Shown: positions 50,766 to 59,237 of the stretch, in pieces
Numbering within the stretch: position 1 is the first letter of the stretch
How the letters are laid out: every line of letters begins with the position of its first letter
The notes under the pieces: model-generated
Database searches by the model: none
The model's input: the letters and a program-made list of their open reading frames with translations, nothing else
What the model was told of the DNA's origin: nothing
Assembly (NCBI GenBank): GCA_947488295.1
Contig: CANKYU010000003.1
Coordinates: forward strand, 558,001 to 622,000
Source of the DNA: an uncultured Anderseniella sp.
GTDB taxonomy: Bacteria > Pseudomonadota > Alphaproteobacteria > Rhizobiales > Aestuariivirgaceae
Length of the DNA: 64,000 bases
Direction of reading: 5' to 3'
Position numbers and translations under genes: made by a program

Positions 50766-51881
50766 ATGGCTGTTGACTATGAGATTGACTGTGTTGTCGC
50801 CGGTGCGGGGGCGGTCGGCCTGGCGGTTGCCCGCGAGCTCGCCCGGTCAGGCCGGGAGGTCTTGATCGTCGAAGCAGGTGAAGCGTTCGGTCGCGGTGTG
50901 TCTTCAAGGTCGAGCGAAGTCATTCATGCCGGCATGTATTACAAGCCGGGCTCCCTGCGTGCGCAATTGTGTGTGGAGGGCAAATGGCTGTTGTACGACT
51001 TCATGAAAAAACACAATGTCGCCCACACCAATTGCGGCAAGCTGATTGTGGCCTGTGAACCGGGTGAAGTTGCAACACTTGAAGCCATCATGGCCAAGGG
51101 CGCTGCAAATGGCGTCGATGATCTTGAGCTGCTCGACGAAAGCCAGGCCAGGGCGCTGGAAACCGAGTTACAGTGTGTCGCGGCTGTCCTGTCGCCGTCG
51201 ACCGGCATGATGGATTCTGCCGGTGTCATGCTCGCCCTGCTGGGGGAGGCTGAGAATGCCGGCGCCACCCTTGCGACCAGGTCTCCGGTTGCCGGTGGCC
51301 GGGTTGGTGGCAGGCAGATCGAGATCGATATCGGCGGCGTGGAACCGATGACGGTCGGCTGCAACCTGTTTGTCAATTCCACCAGTCTCAACGCGCCACA
51401 GGTTGCCGCGAACCTCGAAGGCCTTGATGGTGCCCATGTGCCAAAAGCCTACTACGGCAAGGGCAGTTACTTCTCGATCGCTGGAAAAGTGCCGTTCACA
51501 CGGTTGATCTATCCATGCCCGGTCGTCGGCGGGTTGGGCGTCCACCTCACAATCGATGTCGGGGGGCAGGCCCGGTTTGGCCCGGACGTGGAATGGGTAG
51601 ATGAGCCGAACTACGAGGTGGATCCTGCGCGAGGCGATGAGTTCTATGACCTTGTCAGGCGCTACTGGCCGGCATTGCCGGATGGCGCCCTGCAACCGTC
51701 CTATGCCGGTGTGAGACCCAAGATCGTCCCGCCGGGCAACAATATCCAGGACTTTCGAATTGACGGTCCTGAAACCCATGGCGTTCCGGGCCTCGTCAAC
51801 CTGTTCGGTATTGAAAGCCCGGGATTGACGTCCAGCCTGGCGATCGGGCGATATGTCATGAAATTGGCCAGTTGCCTTTGA
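50766..51881 (+). CDS. FAD-dependent oxidoreductase, L-2-hydroxyglutarate oxidase-like
   Basis: A 371-residue DAO-type flavoprotein. The N-terminal FAD motif is CVVAGAGAVGLAVARELARS with the ribityl-binding ELARSGREVLIVEAG. The L2HGDH-like SSRSSEVIHAGMYYKPGSLR comes next, and FGIESPGLTSSLAIGRYV ends the fold. It would oxidise a 2-hydroxy acid. It is third in the likely operon with the SABATH methyltransferase and the Ldh-family dehydrogenase (32-base gap), so the trio may process hydroxy acids together. Confidence 0.88.
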   Translation: MAVDYEIDCVVAGAGAVGLAVARELARSGREVLIVEAGEAFGRGVSSRSSEVIHAGMYYKPGSLRAQLCVEGKWLLYDFMKKHNVAHTNCGKLIVACEPGEVATLEAIMAKGAANGVDDLELLDESQARALETELQCVAAVLSPSTGMMDSAGVMLALLGEAENAGATLATRSPVAGGRVGGRQIEIDIGGVEPMTVGCNLFVNSTSLNAPQVAANLEGLDGAHVPKAYYGKGSYFSIAGKVPFTRLIYPCPVVGGLGVHLTIDVGGQARFGPDVEWVDEPNYEVDPARGDEFYDLVRRYWPALPDGALQPSYAGVRPKIVPPGNNIQDFRIDGPETHGVPGLVNLFGIESPGLTSSLAIGRYVMKLASCL

Positions 51882-52046
51882 ATTATGCCCATTGTTTTGG
51901 CATGGCACCAACGCGTTATATTTATAGGACCAACGCGGTTTGCGCCATTGCGCAGACTACCTTTGACGTTTCATAATAACGGCACCGAAAGCACCGTTTT
52001 AAACCTATTCACGTTTTCGGACGCTTATCAGCGGAGGGAGTACTCT

Positions 52047-53045
52047 ATGAAGAAATTACTGACAGCAACTCTTGCAGCAGCAGCTCTGGCTTCGGTCAGC
52101 TTTACTGCAGCCCAGGCGCAGACAAAGGAACTGGTTGTTGCCTTTTTCCCGGAATGGCCAATGCCGTTCCAGTATGCGCAAGCCAAGAAGATCTATGACA
52201 AGGAACTTGGTGTCACGGTTAAGTGGGTGTCTTTCGATGCCGGCACCGCGATGTCTGCCGCCATGGCATCCGGTGATGTGCACATCGCCGTTTCCCAGGG
52301 TGTAACGCCGTTCCTGACTGCCGTTTCTGCCGGCCAGGACCTGCAGGCCATTGACGTTGCGCTGACCTATTCGGACAACGATAACTGCGTGGTTCGCAAG
52401 AGCCTTGAAATCACCAAGGACAACGCCAAGGAACTCGAAGGCAAGACCGTTGGTGTGCCGCTCAGCACCGCCGCTCATACGGGCTTCCTGGCCCAGATGG
52501 CACACTTTGGTGTTGATACAACAAAGATGAAGATCGTGGACATGGCTCCGGTTGATTCCGCTGCAGCATTTGCCAACGGCAACATGGACATGGTTTGCGG
52601 CTGGGGTGGTCCTCTGCGTCGCATGAAGGAGTTCGGTAACGTTCTCATCGAAGGCGAAGAAAAGGAAAAGGTTGTAGGCAAGGTCTACGACGTGATCTCC
52701 ACCACCGGTTCCTGGGCTAAGGAAAATTCTGACCTTGTCACCAAGTTCCTGAAGGTCACCAACGACATGAACGACAAGTTCAACAGTGGTGGCGAAGGCG
52801 AAATGATTGGCGAGATCGCCAAAATGGCCGGTCAGGATGAAGCCACTGCAAAGGCAATCATGACCACAGGCATGAAGTTCATCTCTTCGGAACAGGCTCT
52901 CAGCGACGGCTGGATGGGTGGTTTCCTCGTGGAGAACTTCAATGCAGCCGGTGCAAAGCTGGCCGAGGGCGGCACCGTCAAGGCACTGCCGTCTTACGAA
53001 GGTGCTGTTAACTCCAGCTACCTCAAGGCCGCAGCAGGCATGTAA
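52047..53045 (+). CDS. ABC substrate-binding protein, TauA-like
   Basis: A 332-residue periplasmic binding protein with a signal peptide (MKKLLTATLAAAALASVSFT, cleavage after AQA). It is of the nitrate/sulfonate/taurine (SsuA/TauA) type: LVVAFFPEWPMPFQYAQAKK, TAMSAAMASGDVHIAVSQGV, and NDNCVVRKSLEITKDNAKEL. Taurine or another sulfonate is the likely ligand, but nitrate- and amine-type ligands exist in the family. The start ATG 52047 follows GGAGGG. A strong terminator-type hairpin follows, so the binding protein is probably expressed above its membrane partners. Confidence 0.82.
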   Translation: MKKLLTATLAAAALASVSFTAAQAQTKELVVAFFPEWPMPFQYAQAKKIYDKELGVTVKWVSFDAGTAMSAAMASGDVHIAVSQGVTPFLTAVSAGQDLQAIDVALTYSDNDNCVVRKSLEITKDNAKELEGKTVGVPLSTAAHTGFLAQMAHFGVDTTKMKIVDMAPVDSAAAFANGNMDMVCGWGGPLRRMKEFGNVLIEGEEKEKVVGKVYDVISTTGSWAKENSDLVTKFLKVTNDMNDKFNSGGEGEMIGEIAKMAGQDEATAKAIMTTGMKFISSEQALSDGWMGGFLVENFNAAGAKLAEGGTVKALPSYEGAVNSSYLKAAAGM

Positions 53046-53056
53046 CAATTGATACC

Positions 53057-53091
53057 CAGGCCACCCGCTGGTTCGGGTGGCCTGTTTTTTT
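53057..53091 (+). terminator. Terminator/attenuator between the binding protein and ATPase genes
   Basis: The 11-bp perfect stem CAGGCCACCCG/CGGGTGGCCTG (53057-53067 with 53074-53084) is followed by TTTTTTT (53085-53091). Partial readthrough would feed the downstream ABC genes. Confidence 0.85.
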
Positions 53092-53163
53092 CGGCGGCCA
53101 GGAAGAAGACCGGTTAAGGTCTCGTTCGCAATCCAACATGTAAGGGCTCAAAGGGAGGGGTAC

Positions 53164-53970
53164 ATGTCAAGTCTCATAATCGACGATATATCAATGCGAT
53201 TTGAGTTGCCGAATGGCGGCGCAGTTCAGGCATTGCAGAATGTTTCGCTCAACCTGAAGTCGGGAGAGCTGATGTCTGTCCTTGGCCCTTCAGGGTGTGG
53301 CAAGACAACACTTTTGAACATTGTTGCAGGTTTCCTCGCGCCAACTGAAGGTAAGGTCATCCTGAACGATCACGTGGTTACTGGTCCGGCTGCGGAACGC
53401 GGCATGGTGTTCCAGCAAGGCGCGCTGTTTGAGTGGATGAACGTGCGCAAGAACATTGCGTTCGGTCCGGACATGGCCGGCAAACCTGCAGCCGAAACCC
53501 AGGAAAAGGTTGAGAGCCTTTTGCAGATTGTCGGGCTCAAGGATTTCGCCGACAAGATGATCTATGAATTGTCAGGTGGCATGCAGCAGCGAGTGGCGCT
53601 CGCCCGGTGCCTGGCCAACGATCCCGATGTAATCTTGATGGATGAACCGCTTGGCGCGCTTGACGCCCTGACGCGGGAAAAAATGCAGGGCCTTGTCCTC
53701 AAACTGTGGAAGGAAACCGGCAAGACAATCATCCTGATTACCCACTCGGTGGAAGAAGCCCTGTTGCTCGGCGAACGTCTGGTTGTCATGGCGCCCCGAC
53801 CTGGCCGGATCCACAAGGAATATAATTTGCCATTTGCGGAAATGGGTGTTGGCCAGGATCTCAGGATGGTCAAGAAAGAGAAGAAATTCGGCGAAGTCCG
53901 CGAAGAAATCCTGACCATGATCTGGGACATGGAAGAAGAGATCATGGGTCGTCAGGAGGAAGTGGCATGA
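53164..53970 (+). CDS. ABC transporter ATP-binding protein, TauB/SsuB-like
   Basis: A 268-residue ATPase. It shows Walker A GPSGCGKTTLLN, the Q-loop in GMVFQQGALFEWM, the signature ELSGGMQQRVALARCLAND, Walker B VILMDEPLGALD and the H-loop ITHSVEEALLLGE. The C-terminal extension (residues 220-268) is usual for the nitrate/taurine group. ATG 53164 follows AAGGGAGGGG. Its stop overlaps the permease start by 4 bases. Confidence 0.88.
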   Translation: MSSLIIDDISMRFELPNGGAVQALQNVSLNLKSGELMSVLGPSGCGKTTLLNIVAGFLAPTEGKVILNDHVVTGPAAERGMVFQQGALFEWMNVRKNIAFGPDMAGKPAAETQEKVESLLQIVGLKDFADKMIYELSGGMQQRVALARCLANDPDVILMDEPLGALDALTREKMQGLVLKLWKETGKTIILITHSVEEALLLGERLVVMAPRPGRIHKEYNLPFAEMGVGQDLRMVKKEKKFGEVREEILTMIWDMEEEIMGRQEEVA

Positions 53971-55238
53971 TCATTCTCCTCATCTATATCGCGATATTCG
54001 TTGCCGCCATGATGGGCTACAAGCTGATCAGCGGTTTTCTGACCAAAAAGGATGATTTCACCAGTCTGAAGACGGTGACCTTCGGCGATGAAAGTGCGGT
54101 CATATCCAACCGGGCTGCATCCATTATTTCGATTGTTGCGATCTTCCTGATCTGGGGATCGTTTACGGGTTCCAAGATCGTGCCGTCATTCCTGCACGTT
54201 TCGGGACCGTATGTTGGCGAAACAAGCTTTACCTATGAAGCCAAGGATGCATCGGGGGCCACCGACGCCGGCACCATCAAGGCGATGGTGCATCCGGTAT
54301 CCGAGCCGGCGGACAAACCGGTGGTTGACGAAGCCGCAAATACCGGTTTTGCCAAAGATGCTGCCGAGAAGGTCATAACCTACCGTTCGATTCTGGTCTC
54401 CAAGAGTGACCTGCTGGAAAATCCGAACGAACAGGAAATCGTCTCGGTTGACGGCAAGGCCATTGCGCCAAACCAGTCAGTTCAGATCGATCATGGCGAA
54501 GTGCGCATGACGGCAAAGGGCAGCCTGGCATTTGAACCGACAAAGGGCTGGCAGATGGAGGCGATCTGGCTTCCTGCGCCGGAAGCCGTTGTCGGCCGGT
54601 TGATTGAGATTTCCAGCGAGGGCTATCAGAACGTTACCTTGTGGGAGAACCTCGGTTGGTCGATTTATCGGGTGATTATCGGTTTTGCGCTCGGCAGTAT
54701 CGTTGGCATTCCGCTGGGCTACGCCATGGGCCTGAACGGCTGGTTCCGCGGCTGGTTTGATCCGATCGTCGAGTTCATGCGCCCGGTCCCGCCGCTGGCC
54801 CTGATCCCGCTCATTATCATCTGGTTCGGTATCTGGGAAACCGGCAAGATCTCCTTGTTGTTCCTGGCTGCCTTGTGGATCATGGTTATTGCCGCACGGG
54901 CCGGTGTGTCGGGTGTGAGCATTTCCAAGGTGCACGCGGCATATTCGCTTGGTGCCTCGAAAAGCCAGCTTTTGTGGAAGGTAATTGTACCCAATTCGCT
55001 GCCGGAAATTTTCACCGGTGCACGAGTTGCCATGGGCGTATGCTGGGGTACGGTGGTGGCTGCCGAACTGGTTGCGGCGGAAAAGGGTGCCGGCAAAATG
55101 ATCATTGCTGCGTCAAAATTCCAGAACACCGATATCGTGATCATGGGGATCATCCTGATCGGTATCATTGGATATGGCATCGATATTCTGATGCGCATGT
55201 CCGAGCGTTATCTGGTGCCCTGGAAGGGCAGGGGCTGA
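53967..55238 (+). CDS. ABC transporter permease, TauC/SsuC-like, with large N-terminal periplasmic insert
   Basis: A 423-residue permease, about 150 residues longer than classic TauC. Residues 1-20 form an extra membrane helix, and a second hydrophobic segment at about 48-68 (AASIISIVAIFLIWGSFTG) follows. Residues 75-205 are hydrophilic and probably extracytoplasmic (with SFTYEAKDASGATDAG and KAIAPNQSVQ). The BPD_transp_1 core comes after residue 225 (FALGSIVGIPLGYAMGLNGW; EAA loop KVHAAYSLGASKSQLLWKVI). The added domain may affect docking of the binding protein. The substrate is unproven, probably a sulfonate. Confidence 0.82.
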   Translation: MIILLIYIAIFVAAMMGYKLISGFLTKKDDFTSLKTVTFGDESAVISNRAASIISIVAIFLIWGSFTGSKIVPSFLHVSGPYVGETSFTYEAKDASGATDAGTIKAMVHPVSEPADKPVVDEAANTGFAKDAAEKVITYRSILVSKSDLLENPNEQEIVSVDGKAIAPNQSVQIDHGEVRMTAKGSLAFEPTKGWQMEAIWLPAPEAVVGRLIEISSEGYQNVTLWENLGWSIYRVIIGFALGSIVGIPLGYAMGLNGWFRGWFDPIVEFMRPVPPLALIPLIIIWFGIWETGKISLLFLAALWIMVIAARAGVSGVSISKVHAAYSLGASKSQLLWKVIVPNSLPEIFTGARVAMGVCWGTVVAAELVAAEKGAGKMIIAASKFQNTDIVIMGIILIGIIGYGIDILMRMSERYLVPWKGRG

Positions 55239-55272
55239 TATCAGCTGATCTCAAAGCCTACCGAGAGAATTT

Positions 55273-55297
55273 CGGGAGCCTTCGGGCTCCCGTTTTT
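55273..55297 (+). terminator. UUCG-loop terminator after the ABC permease
   Basis: The stem CGGGAGCC/GGCTCCCG (55273-55280 with 55285-55292) closes on a TTCG tetraloop. TTTTT follows at 55293-55297. Confidence 0.9.
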
Positions 55298-55323
55298 CGT
55301 TCAGCTGGATACTTCCTGTGCTA

Positions 55324-56511
55324 TCACCTCGCAGGTGTGCCCGATCTCATGCCAAGGTCGCGCATGACTTTCTCAACAGCTCTCAAAAACTGGTCCGTCA
55401 CGGTTTCATCCATGGCGCCGATTGAAGCCACCCTGAAACTGCCTTCAGGGCCGGGACAGCCATCACCGTCCATGATGACAAAACCCATCTGACGCAGGCG
55501 CTGGGCGAATATGGCTGGTGAATAGTGCCGGTCGGCGGGCGCCTTGAACAGGGTCAGATATCCGCAGTTTGCAGTACCGCCCGCCAGGGTGGGCGCGAAC
55601 CCCAGTTGTGCCATGCCCGACAACAACCTCGAATGATGCTCCTGATAGCGCTTGCGCCGCATGTCCGGTCCGCCCTCCAGATACAGCCGACGCAAGGCGA
55701 CGCCGCATGCAACAATGGCATGTGCAGGCGGAGTGCCGGGGAACCAGCCGGTGCGATGGATGCCTTTCCACATCTCCACCAGGTCCAGTGAGGCTGATGG
55801 CGACTGGAACAGGCTGTCGGTCAGCAAGCTCCGGCGAACCATGACGAATGAAAATCCCGGAACGCTTTCAATGCACGCCCAGGGCACTCCCACCACGGCG
55901 TCCATGGTGCCGTCGGCGAGGCTGAGCGGCGTGGCGCCAATGCTGGCGCGTACATCAACGATCACCTTGCGCCCGGCTTCATGGGCAATGGCGGCCAGAT
56001 TGGCGACCGGATTGCTCAGGCCGGTCGAAACATCGATTTCTGTCAGATACACGGTATGTATGTCCGGGTCTGCCTCCAGCACTTTGGACAGACGGTTGGT
56101 GGTGACCGGTTTTAGAGCTGATCCGGCAATGGTTTCGACCGGGCGCTTTATATGGGTCAGTATGTTGGCCGCCTGGTCCGCATGGGGCCCGTGGGCTGCA
56201 ATGAGCGTCTTGCGCTTGCGCCCTGTCGGAGCCAGCGCGCCCAACACGCTCTCCAGCACCGTATCGCCTGACAGATGCAGCGGAATACAGTCATACTCGC
56301 TGGTTCCGTCAACCAGCTCGAGCAACTGCTCCGTGACCTCCAGGGTAAGCGAAACGAATTCAGTGTCCCGCATGCTCCAGTCAGCCAGCATGGCAAGTTT
56401 AACGTCACGTGAGGTGGTCACCGGTCCCATGGTGAGAAGCCAGGGCATATCCTCCTGGCCTTCGGGCCCGTTGAAGGACGGCGCGTATTTGTAATCTTCG
56501 GCGAGAGCCAT
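55324..56511 (-). CDS. PhnW-like class V aminotransferase lacking the PLP lysine (probable pseudoenzyme)
   Basis: A 395-residue protein clearly related to 2-aminoethylphosphonate:pyruvate transaminase and other class V enzymes: WLLTMGPVTTSRDVKLAMLA, then ADWSMRDTEFVSLTLEVTEQ, and VSTGLSNPVANLAAIAHEAG. In PhnW the catalytic lysine lies in an SANKCIEG-V-P-G-F segment; here the same stretch reads VPWACIESVPGF, so lysine is alanine (codon GCG). The TTTG substrate loop is also changed to VSTG. It is therefore unlikely to be a normal transaminase. It stands downstream of a terminator from the TauABC-like genes and may serve as a regulator or have changed chemistry. Confidence 0.75.
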   Translation of the reverse strand: MALAEDYKYAPSFNGPEGQEDMPWLLTMGPVTTSRDVKLAMLADWSMRDTEFVSLTLEVTEQLLELVDGTSEYDCIPLHLSGDTVLESVLGALAPTGRKRKTLIAAHGPHADQAANILTHIKRPVETIAGSALKPVTTNRLSKVLEADPDIHTVYLTEIDVSTGLSNPVANLAAIAHEAGRKVIVDVRASIGATPLSLADGTMDAVVGVPWACIESVPGFSFVMVRRSLLTDSLFQSPSASLDLVEMWKGIHRTGWFPGTPPAHAIVACGVALRRLYLEGGPDMRRKRYQEHHSRLLSGMAQLGFAPTLAGGTANCGYLTLFKAPADRHYSPAIFAQRLRQMGFVIMDGDGCPGPEGSFRVASIGAMDETVTDQFLRAVEKVMRDLGMRSGTPAR

Positions 56512-56649
56512 TGGATTGATGTGCCTTTATCTCTGCTGTGCCAGTTCCTGATGCGCCGTCATCACTTAAGGTGTTTTCAATCAAATGGTTCCATTAGACC
56601 GGAAACGCTCCTGGCCAATGCTGTCCGACAGCCTCGGCCCCGGTACACT

Positions 56650-57384
56650 CTACAGTTGCCAGTCGATTGGTGGAAGACCATGCAATAAAAGCCACTCTTT
56701 CGCCTGTGTAAACGGTTTCGCGCTCACAAACCTGTGTTGCGGGCCCGATCCACGCGCCAGGGGCGAGGGGTGTGCGGTCTCAATGACACAGTGTCGAGAA
56801 GTATCTATACCGGCTCCTGCGTGCTGGGCAAATTTGCCCCACAGCATGAACACAACCGGTGTCGGGCGCTGGTTCAGGTGGGCTATCACATCGCCTGCCA
56901 GCGCTGCCCAACCGAAATTCTTGTGGCTGTTTGCCTTGCCCGCTTCGACACTCAACGTCACGTTGAGCAACAGTATGCCCGAACGCGCCCATCGGGTCAG
57001 GTTGCCATGGGCTGGCGGCATGATGGCCAGGTCTGTCTCGAGGCTTGTGAATATGGTTCGAAGAGATGCCGGCAGTCGCCGTTCCGGGTTCGCCATCGAA
57101 AACGCCAGGCCATGCGCATCGCCTGGTGTGGGGTAGGGGTCCTGTCCCAGAATGACAGCTCGCACCTGATCCGGACGTGTCAGTTCCAGGGCCTTGAAAA
57201 CGTCTCGTGCGGGCGGCAGCACCTGAGCGCCTGCTGCCACGCGTGCATCCACCCGTGCTGCCGTTTCTCTGCCGGCACCGGACCTGAAGAAGTCGAGGTT
57301 TGCCCATCCGCTGGCTGCAATGGCGTCAACAGCACTGCAGTAGGTGATCGGCGCAAGGCCAGATTTTTCAACGGGCTGCGTCAA
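56650..57384 (-). CDS. ung: Uracil-DNA glycosylase, family 1
   Basis: A 244-residue DNA repair enzyme that removes uracil from DNA. It carries the water-activating loop GQDPYPTPGDAHGLAFS (Asp in the DPY), the uracil-binding Asn in GILLLNVTLSVEAG, and the HPSPLA Leu-loop near the end. The length fits UNG. It is divergent from the ParA-like gene. Nothing unusual was seen except a longer, less conserved N-terminus. Confidence 0.95.
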   Translation of the reverse strand: MTQPVEKSGLAPITYCSAVDAIAASGWANLDFFRSGAGRETAARVDARVAAGAQVLPPARDVFKALELTRPDQVRAVILGQDPYPTPGDAHGLAFSMANPERRLPASLRTIFTSLETDLAIMPPAHGNLTRWARSGILLLNVTLSVEAGKANSHKNFGWAALAGDVIAHLNQRPTPVVFMLWGKFAQHAGAGIDTSRHCVIETAHPSPLARGSGPQHRFVSAKPFTQAKEWLLLHGLPPIDWQL

Positions 57385-57498
57385 GGACTGTTCTCATGGT
57401 GCGTTACTAGCAGTGGCATCGGCGTGCAAGACATGGTATTCGATTTTTGAGGCCCGACCCAGGGGGCGTGTTCTAGAGGTATAGAGGGAAAGAGATAG

Positions 57499-58254
57499 AT
57501 GAAACCAGTAGTCATCATGGTTGGGGCCGACAAGGGCGGCGTTGGCAAGACAACAATTTCACGTGCGTTGCTGGACTACTTCCACCGCAACAATGTTCTG
57601 GCCCGTGCATTCGATACGGAAAACCCTCGCGGAACACTGCACAGGTTTTACCCGACCATTACCGAGATCATTGATCTGCACAATGTAGCGGACCAGATGA
57701 AAGTACTCGATACTCTGGAAACCGCCAAAGTGCCGGTGACCGTTGTGGACCTTAAGGCGGGCAACCTGTCCTATGCTCTCGAAACATTCGAAAAAATCGG
57801 TGTTTTGCAGGCAGCCCGCGACGGGCAGTTTGAAATGGGCCTGATCCACGTTGTCGGCCCGGCAATCGCGTCGCTCGATGAACTGCAGGAGGTTACTCCA
57901 TTCGTGGAGGGGCTCGACTACACTGTTGCGCGCAACTTCATCAATGAGACCAATTTCTTTGAGTGGGACGAGAAGACCTACAAACGGTACTTCTCCAATG
58001 TAAATGAAGCCCGTGAGATTGTTATTCCAAAACTCAATGAAATGGCTGCAGAGCAGGTCGACCTTGCCGATGTGACCTACAAGAATTTTACGGACAACAA
58101 GGACAGCCAGGGCAAGTCCGCAGACTTCTCGTTCGTGCTGCGTGGTTATGTGAAAAAGTGGTGTTCTGAAATCGACGACGAGTTCGACCAGCTTCGCCTG
58201 ATCCAGATGCTTACGTCGGGTGGTTCCGGTGACTCCGGAAAATCCAAGAGCTGA
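57499..58254 (+). CDS. ParA/MinD-family P-loop ATPase 1
   Basis: A 251-residue deviant-Walker-A ATPase: VIMVGADKGGVGKTTISRAL at the start, AFDTENPRGTLHRFYPTITE in place of the switch region, and VTVVDLKAGNLSYALETFEK as the second motif. The C-terminal part is helical and charged. Such proteins position cargo or act in partition and conjugation-type systems (MinD/TraL-like). There is no ParB beside it. The downstream gene is a diverged copy with the same PRG..-RFYP segment. Confidence 0.75.
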   Translation: MKPVVIMVGADKGGVGKTTISRALLDYFHRNNVLARAFDTENPRGTLHRFYPTITEIIDLHNVADQMKVLDTLETAKVPVTVVDLKAGNLSYALETFEKIGVLQAARDGQFEMGLIHVVGPAIASLDELQEVTPFVEGLDYTVARNFINETNFFEWDEKTYKRYFSNVNEAREIVIPKLNEMAAEQVDLADVTYKNFTDNKDSQGKSADFSFVLRGYVKKWCSEIDDEFDQLRLIQMLTSGGSGDSGKSKS

Positions 58255-58495
58255 TAATCTTTAAACCGGCAGGGTTTGGCGCTGCAGGTTGCGAACGGTT
58301 CTGATTGCCCGGTGGCTCGTCTGCTGCCGGGCGTCAGGCTTACCGGTCAAACGTACCTGCAATTGTCCGGTTGAATGGGCCGGGTTTGTAGCGCAGCCGG
58401 TTTGAACTGAGTTTGTGGCGGGCAGCTGGTAGCGTTCGATTCGCGTCGCGAGGTCGGCTGTTCAGTCATTCCGGGGTATCAACAGGACGATTTAC
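58255..58495. other. 241-bp intergenic region between tandem ATPase genes
   Basis: I see no gene, clear terminator or repeat. The G+C is similar to the flanking genes. It may hold the promoter of the second ATPase. Confidence 0.3.
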
Positions 58496-59227
58496 GTGAG
58501 CGAACCGGCGGGAAATCGGATGATTGTCGTGTGTTCCGATGAGGCGCGCAACGGCAAGACTTTGACCGCGCGCCTGTTGATGGATCATCTGCTGATCACC
58601 GGTCACAACCCGCACGTCTTCGATTGCGATGACCCGAGAGGGCGCATAAACCGCTTCTATCCCGATCGTTCAACGCTCATTGGTGTTGAAAAGACCAGCG
58701 GTCAGATCAGGCTTTTCGACAAGATTCTGGCCGAACCGGATCGCGATTACATTGTCGATCTTCCGTCACACGAACTGGATGCGTTTTTCACGGTTGTTGA
58801 TGATCTCGACTTTATCAACGCCGCCCACGATGCGCGCATAGAGTTGGTGATCGTCTATGTGCTGGACCAGACCGCTACATCTGTCATGACCGCGAGGGAT
58901 CTTCGGGGTGCTTATGCGACCGAAACGTTTTACCTGATCCGCAATGCCTGGAACGGCAATCCGTTGGTCACCCGTCAGGCGCGCGAAGTCTATGAGGAAA
59001 TAGAGCCGGACGCTGTTTTCAGCCTGCCTTTGCTGGATCGCGAAGCAATGGCAGCGGCAGAAGAACCGCCATTTTCATTCATTGAGTTTCAGGAGGGCCT
59101 GTATACTACGCTGCCGCCCTCGCTACGATTGCGCCTGAGATCTTTCCTGTCGGAGGTGTTCGGCCAGTTTCAACGCCGCGAGTTGTCGCTGGACCTGGGC
59201 TCACTCAAGAAATTGGGCCTGATCTGA
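58496..59227 (+). CDS. ParA/MinD-family ATPase 2 with degenerate P-loop
   Basis: A 243-residue paralogue of the preceding gene. The Walker A KGGVGKTT is reduced to EARNGKTLT, keeping only GKT, while the FDCDDPRGRINRFYPDRSTL segment and the YIVDLPSHELDAFFTVVDDL motif are kept. ATP binding may be weak or lost, as in a regulatory partner of the first ATPase. It begins GTG 58496 after a 241-base gap, so it has its own promoter or a long leader. No named family is assigned beyond the fold. Confidence 0.65.
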   Translation: MSEPAGNRMIVVCSDEARNGKTLTARLLMDHLLITGHNPHVFDCDDPRGRINRFYPDRSTLIGVEKTSGQIRLFDKILAEPDRDYIVDLPSHELDAFFTVVDDLDFINAAHDARIELVIVYVLDQTATSVMTARDLRGAYATETFYLIRNAWNGNPLVTRQAREVYEEIEPDAVFSLPLLDREAMAAAEEPPFSFIEFQEGLYTTLPPSLRLRLRSFLSEVFGQFQRRELSLDLGSLKKLGLI

Positions 59228-59237
59228 AAATCACGGC

